Assembly: GCA_964497495.1 (NCBI GenBank)
Contig: CAZCCZ010000010.1
Span: 1-64,000 of the forward strand
Direction of reading: 5' to 3'
From: CAXXOK01 sp964497495
Lineage (GTDB): Bacteria > Bacillota > Clostridia > Christensenellales > Aristaeellaceae
Length of the DNA: 64,000 bases
Of the stretch, positions 24,107 to 30,586 are shown in pieces (within the stretch, counting starts at the first letter, position 1; the number at the start of each line of letters is the position of its first letter). The position numbers and the translations under genes are program-made. The notes under the pieces are model-generated. The model worked only from the letters and a program-made list of their open reading frames with translations. It had not been told where the DNA came from and did no database searches.

Positions 24107-24472
24107 TCACTCCTTCCCCGGAAGGCGTTCCGACCGGTTGGCCGCGCACGGGCCGCGCCATCCCCTGTGAAAGAACTCCGCAAGGGGCGCGTCAGGGCTT
24201 TCGCAGTCGATCATGCCGGGGCATTCCCCGCCGTTACCGGGGTAATGCCTGCAAACCTCGCACCCGCCGTAACACAGCGCGTCGTTGATCGCCGCCTGCG
24301 TGCGCGCCTTCTCGTTTTCATACTGCGCGCCCAGCTTCCGGTTCTGGTGCAGCAGCGCGTCCGCCCTTGCGGCCGATTCGCGTACCATCCCAGCCGATAC
24401 GAGGCCGTACACGAAAAAGCCGAAGGTGACCGCGGCCGGGATCAGCAGCAGCCACCATACGGAAACCATCAT
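24107..24472 (-). CDS. small membrane protein with Cys cluster
   Basis: 121 aa. One N-terminal membrane segment (WWLLLIPAAVTFGFFVYGLV, about 6-26), a helical stretch, then CYGGCEVCRHYPGNGGECPG with four cysteines spaced as in small zinc sites. The start overlaps the DUF3102 gene stop by ATGA. No known function. Confidence 0.55.
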   Translation of the reverse strand: MMVSVWWLLLIPAAVTFGFFVYGLVSAGMVRESAARADALLHQNRKLGAQYENEKARTQAAINDALCYGGCEVCRHYPGNGGECPGMIDCESPDAPLAEFFHRGWRGPCAANRSERLPGKE

Positions 24473-25398
24473 CCCGCCGCCTCCTCTCTCTCCGCGTCAA
24501 TCGCTTCGGCCTTTTCGGCGTCCGCTTGCTGGATCACCGCTTCCGCGCCTTCCACCCATGCGCGCATCATCGCCACGTGCGGCCGGTATGCGGCCAGTTT
24601 GTCGGCGGAAAGCCCGAAGAAGTACGCGCCCATATGGGGGAGCGTCCCCATCCCAGCCAGAAAGGCCCGCACGGATTCGCCCAGGCGCGCGGCGCTGTAC
24701 GGTTCTTCGTCGGCGGCCTCCCGGCGCTCCGCCTGCTCTTTTTCCAGCCTGCGCGCCTTGGCCTGGGCCTCCCGCGCGGCGGCTTCCTGCCGCTCCGCGT
24801 ATTCTTCCGCTTCCTCGGCCCTGCGCCGCAACGCTTCGGCTTGCGCCGCCTGCGCCTTGCACGCCTCGTAATCGTCCGGGGGCACTTCCACCGGCTCGGC
24901 GGCGGGCGCGGGGCGGGCTTTCACGGTTTCAAGCTCCCGTTGCGCCCGGCACATTTCATCGTTGTATTTTTCGGACAGTTCTTCGGCCCTCCGGGCGCGC
25001 TGCTCGGCTGCCTGCCGCGCCTCCTCGGCCTTTTTGCGGTCGGTGATCGCTTTGCGCAGGGCGGCCGCGCTGCGGTTGTTTGCGTCCACTTCGGACGCCA
25101 CCTGTTCCCGCTGCTCCGCGGGCACTTCCAGCAGCGCCAGCGCCTTGGTGTAGGGGAGGGACGCCAGCGAGGAGGCCGGGCCGATCTCCCGCGCGATCCG
25201 CATGAAGTTGTTGGCCGTCCGCTGGCTGAACTGCACGCGATCCGAAAGCCATTGCTCCCACCGTCCGTGATCCAGTTGGGCTTTAGCCTCGATCAGCGCG
25301 TTTCCGATGGCGATAATGCTTGCCGTCACGTACTGCGTATGGGCTTTAATCTCGGTTTCGATCTGTTCCAGCGTCCGCTGGGTGCTGATTGCCTGCAT
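24469..25398 (-). CDS. DUF3102-type phage protein
   Basis: 309 aa from ATG 25398 (GGAGGTGG upstream). The N-terminal ~120 residues (IAIGNALIEAKAQLDHGRWE, FSQRTANNFMRIAREIG) are the DUF3102 pattern, also seen in ParB-like and phage proteins. A long charged coiled coil (about 125-240) and a short C-terminal domain follow. Function unknown; proteins of this class cluster with phage replication genes. Confidence 0.75.
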   Translation of the reverse strand: MQAISTQRTLEQIETEIKAHTQYVTASIIAIGNALIEAKAQLDHGRWEQWLSDRVQFSQRTANNFMRIAREIGPASSLASLPYTKALALLEVPAEQREQVASEVDANNRSAAALRKAITDRKKAEEARQAAEQRARRAEELSEKYNDEMCRAQRELETVKARPAPAAEPVEVPPDDYEACKAQAAQAEALRRRAEEAEEYAERQEAAAREAQAKARRLEKEQAERREAADEEPYSAARLGESVRAFLAGMGTLPHMGAYFFGLSADKLAAYRPHVAMMRAWVEGAEAVIQQADAEKAEAIDAEREEAAG

Positions 25399-25417
25399 GG
25401 GTGCCACCTCCATGATG

Positions 25418-26113
25418 TCAGCAGGTTTTCCCACCGTGCCGGTACGGTCGGGTTTTATTGTATTCGTGTTTCAGGCGTATGGTCTGCTCCGCATCCACGC
25501 CGTTGTCGGTCAGCCATTTGAACACGGCCACGAGTGTCAGCGCGAGGCGGGGGAACAGGCCGGGGATGAAGTAGTTCGGGCCGTATACGGATAGAACATG
25601 GGAAGCCTCGGACACCGTATCGTGCAGATAGTTAATGACGTCCGGCGTATCGTCCGTTTTTTCGGGAAGCATGAGGATATACGGCATGTGCATGGCGCTG
25701 GTGAGCATCTTTTCGACGTTCACCTTGTACTGTCCGAATAAGTCCAGAATTCGGATCGCCGCGTCGGCCAGCTCCACGGCGATGCCTTCGGGCTTGTGGC
25801 CCCTATAAATACAGGGGCCGGGTTTACCCTCCGTTATAAAGCCCTGCTTGCACGGGGAATGATCGCCGTTGCAAACGAACGCTTCGCCTTCCTCGGTAGC
25901 GATACATTGGAACCAGAGCATCGGCATGTCGTCCCGGTATTCCTCCAACGCCTCGGAAAGCTCGCTGTGTACCAGCGCAAGCATCCCCTTCATGCTGCGC
26001 GGATACTCCCACCAGCCGTGATCCACGGCGGTTTGATGGATGTCCGCCGCAAGATCGTTCCACGGAACGGCAAGCAGGGTCGGCTCAAACTGTTTCATTT
26101 CAAAGCCGGTCAT
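25418..26113 (-). CDS. MazG-like nucleotide pyrophosphohydrolase
   Basis: 231 aa from ATG 26113. The all-alpha NTP-PPase signature is present: HSELSEALEEYR (ExxE) followed by GIAVELADAAIRILDLFGQ (ExxD). About 50 residues with several Cys lie between these halves, an insertion also seen in phage versions. The enzyme would hydrolyse (d)NTPs, cleaning the pool or lowering ppGpp. It lies within the early operon. Confidence 0.75.
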   Translation of the reverse strand: MTGFEMKQFEPTLLAVPWNDLAADIHQTAVDHGWWEYPRSMKGMLALVHSELSEALEEYRDDMPMLWFQCIATEEGEAFVCNGDHSPCKQGFITEGKPGPCIYRGHKPEGIAVELADAAIRILDLFGQYKVNVEKMLTSAMHMPYILMLPEKTDDTPDVINYLHDTVSEASHVLSVYGPNYFIPGLFPRLALTLVAVFKWLTDNGVDAEQTIRLKHEYNKTRPYRHGGKTC

Positions 26114-26151
26114 GATCCAGTCCCCTTTCATATTTTCAAGGCTTCCCGCCT

Positions 26152-26862
26152 TTAGGCCCGTTCCTGTTCCGGCAACCGGTCGCCGCGGCCCACGTTGAAG
26201 CCGTCTGCGTACCCGGCGTGGGTGTTCCCGTCCTGCGGCGCGTCGTGCGCGTTGTAAGTGCGTTTTTGAAGCCCCATCCCGTCCACGAATTCCCTTACGT
26301 CGGGCGGCGTGGTCAGGATGATATCGAAGGTGGTTTCGGCCTCCTGCTGCTTGTAGGCGGCTTCCAGCCCCAGCGCGAACCCCAGCATATAGCGGCTGAA
26401 ATTCGGCGTGTCGCCCCGGCTCCACCACTCGCCAAGCGCCTCCTGTTCCAGCATTCGCAGTTTGTGGCGGCTGTACAACCGTTCGGAGGCTGAAAGTGCT
26501 GTCTGAAAGGCTTCCTTCGCAATGGCCGCGTCCCGCCTGTGCCCGATAAATTGAAGCGTCTGCATGTCCGGCTGGCCGGAACGCCATTTCCGCATCGTAA
26601 CGGGGATGCACCGGAAGTGACTTGCGATCTCGACGTGAAGGCAATGCCGCCACTTCTCAATCCGCACGCCCGCGAAAACGTCCGTTTCCTCCGGCCGCTC
26701 GCTTTCCGGCGCGGCCGCGTCCACTTCCGCCACGTCAAGCCCGTTCTTTTCCAGCAGGCGCTGGAACATGAGCATGGCGGTCTGGCATTCGTGGTCATCC
26801 TGGGCGTCGTCCGCCAGCGCCTTGATCTTGCGCAGCCTTTCCAGAAGTTCAGCGTCCGCCAT
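26152..26862 (-). CDS. DUF2786 domain protein
   Basis: 236 aa. N-terminal LLERLRKIKALADDAQDDHE and QTAMLMFQRLLEKNGL are the DUF2786 pattern. The rest includes a C-terminal domain with MLGFALGLEAAYKQQEAE and HAGYADGFNVGRG. DUF2786 proteins are common in phage early regions; function unknown. GGAAAGGGG lies upstream of the ATG. Confidence 0.75.
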   Translation of the reverse strand: MADAELLERLRKIKALADDAQDDHECQTAMLMFQRLLEKNGLDVAEVDAAAPESERPEETDVFAGVRIEKWRHCLHVEIASHFRCIPVTMRKWRSGQPDMQTLQFIGHRRDAAIAKEAFQTALSASERLYSRHKLRMLEQEALGEWWSRGDTPNFSRYMLGFALGLEAAYKQQEAETTFDIILTTPPDVREFVDGMGLQKRTYNAHDAPQDGNTHAGYADGFNVGRGDRLPEQERA

Positions 26863-26890
26863 CGTTTCGCCCCTTTCCTGTGCTTTGTAA

Positions 26891-26953
26891 AACCGGGTGG
26901 CGGGATCGAACCGCCACGCGGAAGGAGGCTGCCGCGTCAGCCCTTTACCCGGC
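26891..26953 (-). other. D-arm-less tRNA-like element
   Basis: The acceptor GCCGGGT/ACCCGGT (7 bp) abuts a canonical T-arm GGCGG-TTCGATC-CCGCC. Between them are 9 nt in place of a D-arm and then ACGCGG-(10 nt)-CCGCGT, whose loop holds CCTCCTT. An alternative inner stem GGCTG/CAGCC excludes this one. The Dcm stop codon TAA forms nucleotides 7-9, just as the TAG of the 28481 gene forms nucleotides 8-10 of the next tRNA. No CCA encoded. Too short for a normal tRNA. Confidence 0.4.
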
Positions 26954-27751
26954 GTGTGATGCCGCTTCGATGTCGGCGATGGCCTGAAAAACGGGATATA
27001 ATTGCGGCGGGGCTACGGCGTTTCCAAGCGCCCGGTTTCTGTCCATCGTACCGGGAAACCCATCATCGTTTCGAGTAATAAGGGGTTTATAAGGTTCGTC
27101 GTTCCCTGCGTATAGGCCGGAAGAAAGCCTTCGTAGTTGTTCAAAAACAGGCCGTGCCGCGTTCCCGATGGACGGTAACAATATTTCTTGCCCTGAAACC
27201 TCGCTGCCGTCGTGGCGTCGTAAGATTTCCATAGGTTCGCGGTCGGCGTGGGCAACAATGACCAATCGTTCGCGCCGGTGTACTGCCCCGGCGCTGGCTG
27301 CTGATATAAGGCCCCATCCAGCATCAAACCCCAGGTCGGCAAAGTCCCGGAGTATTCCTCTAAAGAACCGTCCATCTTCGCTTGACAGTAACCCGCGTAC
27401 ATTTTCACCCACGACCCAGCACGGGTTAATTTCGCGTATAATGCGCCGGAATTCCGGCCATAGATCACGTTCGTCACCAGATGCCTTACGTTTTCCCGCT
27501 GTGCTGTGCGGTTGGCAGGGGAACCCCCCTGATATGCAATCGACGGTACGAAGGCCGGTTCGCTCATAAAATCCTTCCCCCGTAAACGTTCGGACGTCCG
27601 CCCAGCGTGGAACGCCCGGCCAATGTTTCTCCAACACGCGACGCGGATACTCCGCGAATTCGCATTGTCCCACCGTCGTAAACCCGGCCGCTTCCGCTGC
27701 CAGATCAAGGCCGCCGATGCCGGAAAACAGGCTCAAATGTGTAAGCGTCAT
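26945..27751 (-). CDS. DNA (cytosine-5) methyltransferase
   Basis: 268 aa, complete. Motif I FSGIGGLDLAAEAAG, motif IV GGFPCQPHS with catalytic Cys79, motif VI GENV, motif VIII HRRERLVIV and motif X RALGNAVAPPQLYPVF. The target-recognition part between VIII and X is short. No cognate endonuclease is adjacent, so it is an orphan enzyme that probably protects phage DNA from host restriction. The start overlaps the previous stop (ATGA). A second open frame overlaps most of it. Confidence 0.92.
   Translation of the reverse strand: MTLTHLSLFSGIGGLDLAAEAAGFTTVGQCEFAEYPRRVLEKHWPGVPRWADVRTFTGEGFYERTGLRTVDCISGGFPCQPHSTAGKRKASGDERDLWPEFRRIIREINPCWVVGENVRGLLSSEDGRFFRGILRDFADLGFDAGWGLISAASAGAVHRRERLVIVAHADREPMEILRRHDGSEVSGQEILLPSIGNAARPVFEQLRRLSSGLYAGNDEPYKPLITRNDDGFPGTMDRNRALGNAVAPPQLYPVFQAIADIEAASHAG
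27013..27567 (-). CDS. possible overprinted gene inside the methyltransferase, +1 frame
   Basis: 184 aa, open and entirely within the methyltransferase gene. ATG 27567 has GGGGGAAGGA 4 nt upstream. Segments SLEEYSGTLPTWGLMLDGA, WSLLPTPTANLWKSYD and ETMMGFPVRWTETG resemble a recurrent class of phage proteins (SGTWP.W/SG.M, LPTPTA, LMGFP.GWT motifs) often annotated beside Dcm genes. High GC makes long shadow frames common here, so reality is unproven. No function proposed. Confidence 0.35.
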   Translation of the reverse strand: MSEPAFVPSIAYQGGSPANRTAQRENVRHLVTNVIYGRNSGALYAKLTRAGSWVKMYAGYCQAKMDGSLEEYSGTLPTWGLMLDGALYQQPAPGQYTGANDWSLLPTPTANLWKSYDATTAARFQGKKYCYRPSGTRHGLFLNNYEGFLPAYTQGTTNLINPLLLETMMGFPVRWTETGRLETP

Positions 27752-27924
27752 TCCACGGGTACCCGTATATCTTCAAAGAATTCCTTTAACTGCTCCACGC
27801 TCGCCTGCGCTAGATTCGGCAACCCGTACTTATCCATGAACCGTAATAACAAGTCCTCGCCCGTGGCCCTACCGCGCCGGGAAATGGCTACGATCAGCCT
27901 GTCCTTTTCCGTGGCGAATTCCAT
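27748..27924 (-). CDS. small phage protein (58 aa)
   Basis: Translated by hand: MEFATEKDRLIVAISRRGRA, then a helix-rich stretch with LLLRFMDKYGLPNLAQASVE. TAAGGAGG ribosome binding site; the stop overlaps the methyltransferase ATG. Early-operon member of unknown function. Confidence 0.65.
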   Translation of the reverse strand: MEFATEKDRLIVAISRRGRATGEDLLLRFMDKYGLPNLAQASVEQLKEFFEDIRVPVE

Positions 27925-27936
27925 GTTTCCGCCTCC

Positions 27937-28074
27937 TTATTGTTCGCAGGCTCCGGGGCTTGCACCCGTCCGGGGCTTCGCCGCCTGCATGTGCCCGCCG
28001 CCGCGCTGACGGCGGGCCGGGCGAGGGTTTGGCACATCCCGCGTCCAAGAAAATTTATAGGGTTGCTCGCCCAT
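27937..28074 (-). CDS. possible small phage protein (45 aa)
   Basis: MGEQPYKFSWTRDVPNPRPA followed by a basic Gly/Arg tail. Its TAA stop merges with the next gene's TAAGGAGG ribosome binding site, a typical phage junction, but its own ribosome binding site is weak. The DNA of its 3' half also folds into a short acceptor/T-arm-like hairpin (gcaggc/gcctgc). Confidence 0.4.
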   Translation of the reverse strand: MGEQPYKFSWTRDVPNPRPARRQRGGGHMQAAKPRTGASPGACEQ

Positions 28075-28101
28075 ATCAACAGATCGGTTTCCTGCGGGTC
28101 G

Positions 28102-28338
28102 CTAGCCGCCCGTGGCGCAGGTGCAGCGCCGCATACGGGCCGCGGCCGGAACCGTGGGAAGAAGGCGGGCGTTTCTGCCGGTGGCGATGGTTTTCATCGG
28201 CGGCCTGGCGGTTTCGGGGCGCAACCCCTGAACGGGTTTCGTCGCGTCCCGAAACTCCGCCATCGTGGCCGTGTAACCGGTCAGCATATCCGCGAAGGTA
28301 CCCAGCAGTTCGCACAATTCCGTCAGCACCGTTTCCAT
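28102..28338 (-). CDS. possible small phage protein (78 aa)
   Basis: METVLTELCELLGTFADMLT is a plausible amphipathic helical start. The C-terminal half is low-complexity, basic and Cys-containing. GGCGGGAAAGG lies directly before the ATG. Moderate support only. Confidence 0.4.
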   Translation of the reverse strand: METVLTELCELLGTFADMLTGYTATMAEFRDATKPVQGLRPETARPPMKTIATGRNARLLPTVPAAARMRRCTCATGG

Positions 28339-28417
28339 CCTTTCCCGCCTCGCGTTCGCGCCGCACGGCGTTTTGATCCGGGGGACGTCAACCCGGCAAA
28401 GGCATGAAAGCCTTTCA

Positions 28418-28490
28418 TGCAGCGGGCGGGGGTCGAACCCGCATGGTGCGGCTAATGGAGGCCGCCGCTCTACCTTTGAGCTACCGCCGC
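28418..28490 (-). tRNA. phage tRNA, Trp(CCA)-like, with 8-nt anticodon loop
   Basis: Complete cloverleaf of 73 nt. Acceptor GCGGCGG/CCGCTGC (one G-T), TA, D-arm GCTC-AAAGGTA-GAGC, anticodon stem GCGGC/GCCGC, variable ACCAT, T-arm GCGGG-TTCGACC-CCCGC and discriminator A; CCA is not encoded. Every part has standard length except the anticodon loop CTCCATTA, which has eight nucleotides. By the U33 rule the anticodon would be CCA, as in tRNA-Trp (CTCCAAA). Extra-base loops are known from +1 frameshift-suppressor tRNAs. The 98-aa gene's TAG lies within its 5' end. Confidence 0.75.
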
Positions 28491-28777
28491 GCGATCTGAA
28501 CGGGAACGTCGGTATATCGCCTTACCAGCCGTGTGATCTCTTTCCGGCGCAGGCGTACCATTTCGCGCGCCACGTGGCGCTGCACGGTGCCGTTGGTCAT
28601 GGCTACGATCACTTCGGCGCACTCGTTGAGCGCCTTGTATTCCTTGCCGTATGCGATGTCGAAGGCCGCCTCGGCGGCGGCGTTTTCCGGCTCCGCTGCG
28701 TAGGCTTCTTCGGCCATGCGGCTTTCAATTTCAAGGGCCGCCAGTTTGCGAAGCAGGGTTTCCAGCCTGTTTTCCAT
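28481..28777 (-). CDS. hypothetical helical phage protein (98 aa)
   Basis: MENRLETLLRKLAALEIESR, an Ala/Glu-rich helical middle, and a very basic C-terminus (VRLRRKEITRLVRRY) of DNA-binding character. The stop codon lies inside the tRNA gene, so tRNA processing would trim this mRNA at its 3' end. Unrecognised family. Confidence 0.6.
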   Translation of the reverse strand: MENRLETLLRKLAALEIESRMAEEAYAAEPENAAAEAAFDIAYGKEYKALNECAEVIVAMTNGTVQRHVAREMVRLRRKEITRLVRRYTDVPVQIARR

Positions 28778-28806
28778 CGGAAGCGCCGCCTTTCAATGAT
28801 GTTCGG

Positions 28807-29019
28807 CTATGCTTTCCATCCCAGCATTTCCAGCACTTTACGTTTGGGGAATTTGGGCCGGTTGCCGTGGAACGGTACGGGAAACGGGAAAGCCCCGTCA
28901 CGTGCCATTACGACCGGGGCGTAAGGGTCTGTGCCCAGCAGCGCCGCCATTTCGGATGTTTTCAGGTACTCGCGCGGAAGTGCGGCGGCTTCTTCCAATG
29001 TCATGTGCTTTCCGTTCAT
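28807..29019 (-). CDS. small helix-turn-helix / excisionase-type DNA-binding protein
   Basis: 70 aa. EYLKTSEMAALLGTDPYAPV followed by FPVPFHGNRPKFPKRKVLEM has the order of MerR/excisionase-like winged-helix domains (SxxMAxxLG, RPxFPKxxVLEML). Second or third gene of the early operon, a common place for excisionase or Cro-like regulators. Confidence 0.7.
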   Translation of the reverse strand: MNGKHMTLEEAAALPREYLKTSEMAALLGTDPYAPVVMARDGAFPFPVPFHGNRPKFPKRKVLEMLGWKA

Positions 29020-29032
29020 CGGGTTATGCCTC

Positions 29033-29476
29033 CTATTTACATTCGGCTTCCAGCCGTTGCAGCGTGTCGGTCAGGGCGGCGATGGCTTCCTTGATCTCTT
29101 TGCCGTAGGCCGCTTTCAACTTCGGGTCGTCTATCGTGCCGTCCAGCGCGTCCCGCCCCGCTTGTTCCTGCAAGGCCATGACGTCCGACATTTCGTATTT
29201 GCTTCGGGAGATGGATACCGGCAGGGGTTGATCCAAGCACGCCACGTACCTGCGCCGGTAGCTGTCGTAGGTGGAGAGCATCCAGCGGTGCCAAAGCGTG
29301 GGGTCGCCCACGGCGTTTGCGAACCGGTCTACGTCGTCCGGCTCCGGGCGTATCTCGCCGTTTTCCCAGCGGGCGATGGTGCTTTCCGATACGCCCAGGC
29401 TTCCGGCCAGCTTCCAGCGCGGGGTTTTCCGCCGCAATCTGGCGTTTTCAAGGTCGATATGGGTGCATTCCGGCAA
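29033..29476 (-). CDS. XRE-family HTH protein
   Basis: 147 aa, TTG start with AGGTGA 5 nt upstream. The N-terminal HTH (WKLAGSLGVSESTIARWENG, about 22-41) matches Cro/CI-type domains. The C-terminal ~90 residues are helical (AGRDALDGTIDDPKLKAAYG). Encoded just downstream of the early promoter opposite the repressor, so a Cro-like role is plausible. Confidence 0.75.
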   Translation of the reverse strand: MPECTHIDLENARLRRKTPRWKLAGSLGVSESTIARWENGEIRPEPDDVDRFANAVGDPTLWHRWMLSTYDSYRRRYVACLDQPLPVSISRSKYEMSDVMALQEQAGRDALDGTIDDPKLKAAYGKEIKEAIAALTDTLQRLEAECK

Positions 29477-29526
29477 ATTCGTTCACCTGCTTTTCGGTAT
29501 AATGGGATCGTGGAAAGGGGAAAGGC

Positions 29527-29682
29527 TCACGCCGTTTTCTTCGCAAGTTCCAGCCCGGCCAGCAGACCGAGGCCGAACGCGGTTGCGGCCTTCTTATCCA
29601 GAACGGAAAGCTGCTTGAACGCCTGCACAACCTCGTTCACCTGCTCGCCGTCCACGGGGGCCTGCTGTTCTTCCGGTACCAT
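29527..29682 (-). CDS. small early phage protein (51 aa)
   Basis: Translated by hand: MVPEEQQAPVDGEQVNEVVQ, then AFKQLSVLDKKAATAFGLGL and a short Leu/Ala-rich helix ending in KKTA. GAGGAGG ribosome binding site. First gene transcribed from the early promoter. Function unknown. Confidence 0.7.
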   Translation of the reverse strand: MVPEEQQAPVDGEQVNEVVQAFKQLSVLDKKAATAFGLGLLAGLELAKKTA

Positions 29683-29714
29683 GGGATCGCCTCCTCAATA
29701 CTTACCATGAAAGA

Positions 29715-29743
29715 ATAATATTCTACTAAGAAGCAATTGTCAA
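29715..29743 (-). promoter_or_regulatory. early (lytic) promoter
   Basis: On the minus strand, TTGACA (29743-29738), a 17-bp spacer and TATTAT (29720-29715). The -10 lies within the palindrome agaat-aat-attct (29712-29724), a probable operator. It faces the repressor promoter about 20 bp away. Confidence 0.85.
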
Positions 29744-29762
29744 TGGTTTTGCTTGAAAAAAA

Positions 29763-29791
29763 TTGACTATGAAAGTTTTCTATGATATAGT
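29763..29791 (+). promoter_or_regulatory. repressor promoter
   Basis: TTGACT (29763-29768), a 17-bp spacer and TATAGT (29786-29791). The segment tatgaaag in the spacer recurs as catgaaag at 29706 beyond the early -10, a possible shared operator half-site. Confidence 0.8.
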
Positions 29792-29809
29792 TCGCATTGA
29801 GGTGGTAGT

Positions 29810-30190
29810 ATGAATCAACGTATAAAATACATACGTAAAACGTTAGGGCTGACGCAACAAGAATTTGGCAGTCGGCTTGGTGTTACAGATGGTGCAATCA
29901 CAAACATTGAAAAAGGCAAAAGAAAGATAACAGAGCAGATGCAGCTTGCTATCTGTCGTGAGTTCGGTGTGAATGCTCTTTGGCTCCGAAACGGAGAAGG
30001 CCAGCCCTTTGATTCTGGGAAAACTGATCTGGATCGCGTAATCGACGCGCTGATGGTCGGGGAAAATGAAACGGCCAGAGCCGTTTTCAAGGCGCTGGCC
30101 GCGATGGGTGGCGAGGAATGGGAAACGTTCAGGCGTTTTATTCTGAACGCCGCTCGCGGGATCGAACAACCCGTACAAAAGAAAGAATAG
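29810..30190 (+). CDS. CI-type phage repressor (XRE family)
   Basis: 126 aa. The N-terminal HTH (LGLTQQEFGSRLGVTDGAIT, about 12-31) continues NIEKGKRKITEQMQLAICRE. A ~50-residue C-terminal part (VIDALMVGENETARAVFKAL) lacks a peptidase S24 domain, so no RecA-stimulated self-cleavage is expected; induction must use another route such as an antirepressor. GAGGTGG ribosome binding site. First rightward gene facing the early operon; it maintains lysogeny. Confidence 0.88.
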   Translation: MNQRIKYIRKTLGLTQQEFGSRLGVTDGAITNIEKGKRKITEQMQLAICREFGVNALWLRNGEGQPFDSGKTDLDRVIDALMVGENETARAVFKALAAMGGEEWETFRRFILNAARGIEQPVQKKE

Positions 30191-30314
30191 CGGACAGGGT
30201 TCCGGTTTGGGTAACGCCGTCAAGCGTTTCGTTGATCTGCTTTCGCAATATCCTTCGGTCGGTGGCTTCCTCCTTTCTTTCCGCTGCTGTGCTGTCCATG
30301 CTTATGTGCTTCAA
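30138..30314 (-). CDS. small convergent gene with its own operator-bearing promoter (58 aa)
   Basis: TTG start at 30314 with GGAGG 8 nt upstream. The product starts MKHISMDSTAAERKEEATDR and ends in a basic segment (SFVRVVRSRERRSE) after LDGVTQTGTLSAILSFV. It overlaps the 3' end of the repressor gene by 53 nt on the opposite strand. The very good promoter at 30344-30372 argues that it is real. No family recognised. Confidence 0.5.
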   Translation of the reverse strand: MKHISMDSTAAERKEEATDRRILRKQINETLDGVTQTGTLSAILSFVRVVRSRERRSE

Positions 30315-30343
30315 GGTGGTCACCTCCGCTTTGTTGTGCATTC

Positions 30344-30372
30344 ATCATAACGCGAACACAAGTTCGCGTCAA
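30344..30372 (-). promoter_or_regulatory. promoter with 7-bp inverted repeat operator
   Basis: On the minus strand, TTGACG (30372-30367), a 17-bp spacer and TATGAT (30349-30344). The spacer is almost filled by CGCGAAC-(4 nt)-GTTCGCG (30351-30368), an ideal repressor site. Confidence 0.75.
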
Positions 30373-30431
30373 GACGCTAAATATAAAAAGTAATGAATCT
30401 GCATATTGTGATGGAAAATTTAGCCTTCTGG

Positions 30432-30440
30432 TGTTATAAT
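30432..30440 (+). promoter_or_regulatory. extended -10 promoter of the cargo operon
   Basis: TG at 30432-30433, one base, then TATAAT (30435-30440). A poor -35 (tggaaa, 30412-30417) is 17 bp upstream. The leader to the 30587 gene is about 140 nt, AT-rich, with no ORF. Confidence 0.55.
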
Positions 30441-30586
30441 TTCAATAAACACGGTTCAGGATAATACGGAAGGGCATTGAGAAATGATAACTTGATAAGA
30501 TCAAAGTGTATATTTGAAATAAACATCAAAATCTCTTACTAGGGTATAAACGAATATAGCATGTGCTTTTGAAAGGAGCGTCGTAC

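Noticed and set aside
480..30389. 14-bp match gctaaatataaaaa at 480-493 and 30376-30389
   Set aside because: Short, AT-rich and without shared context; chance is likely, though integrase or excisionase arm sites were considered.
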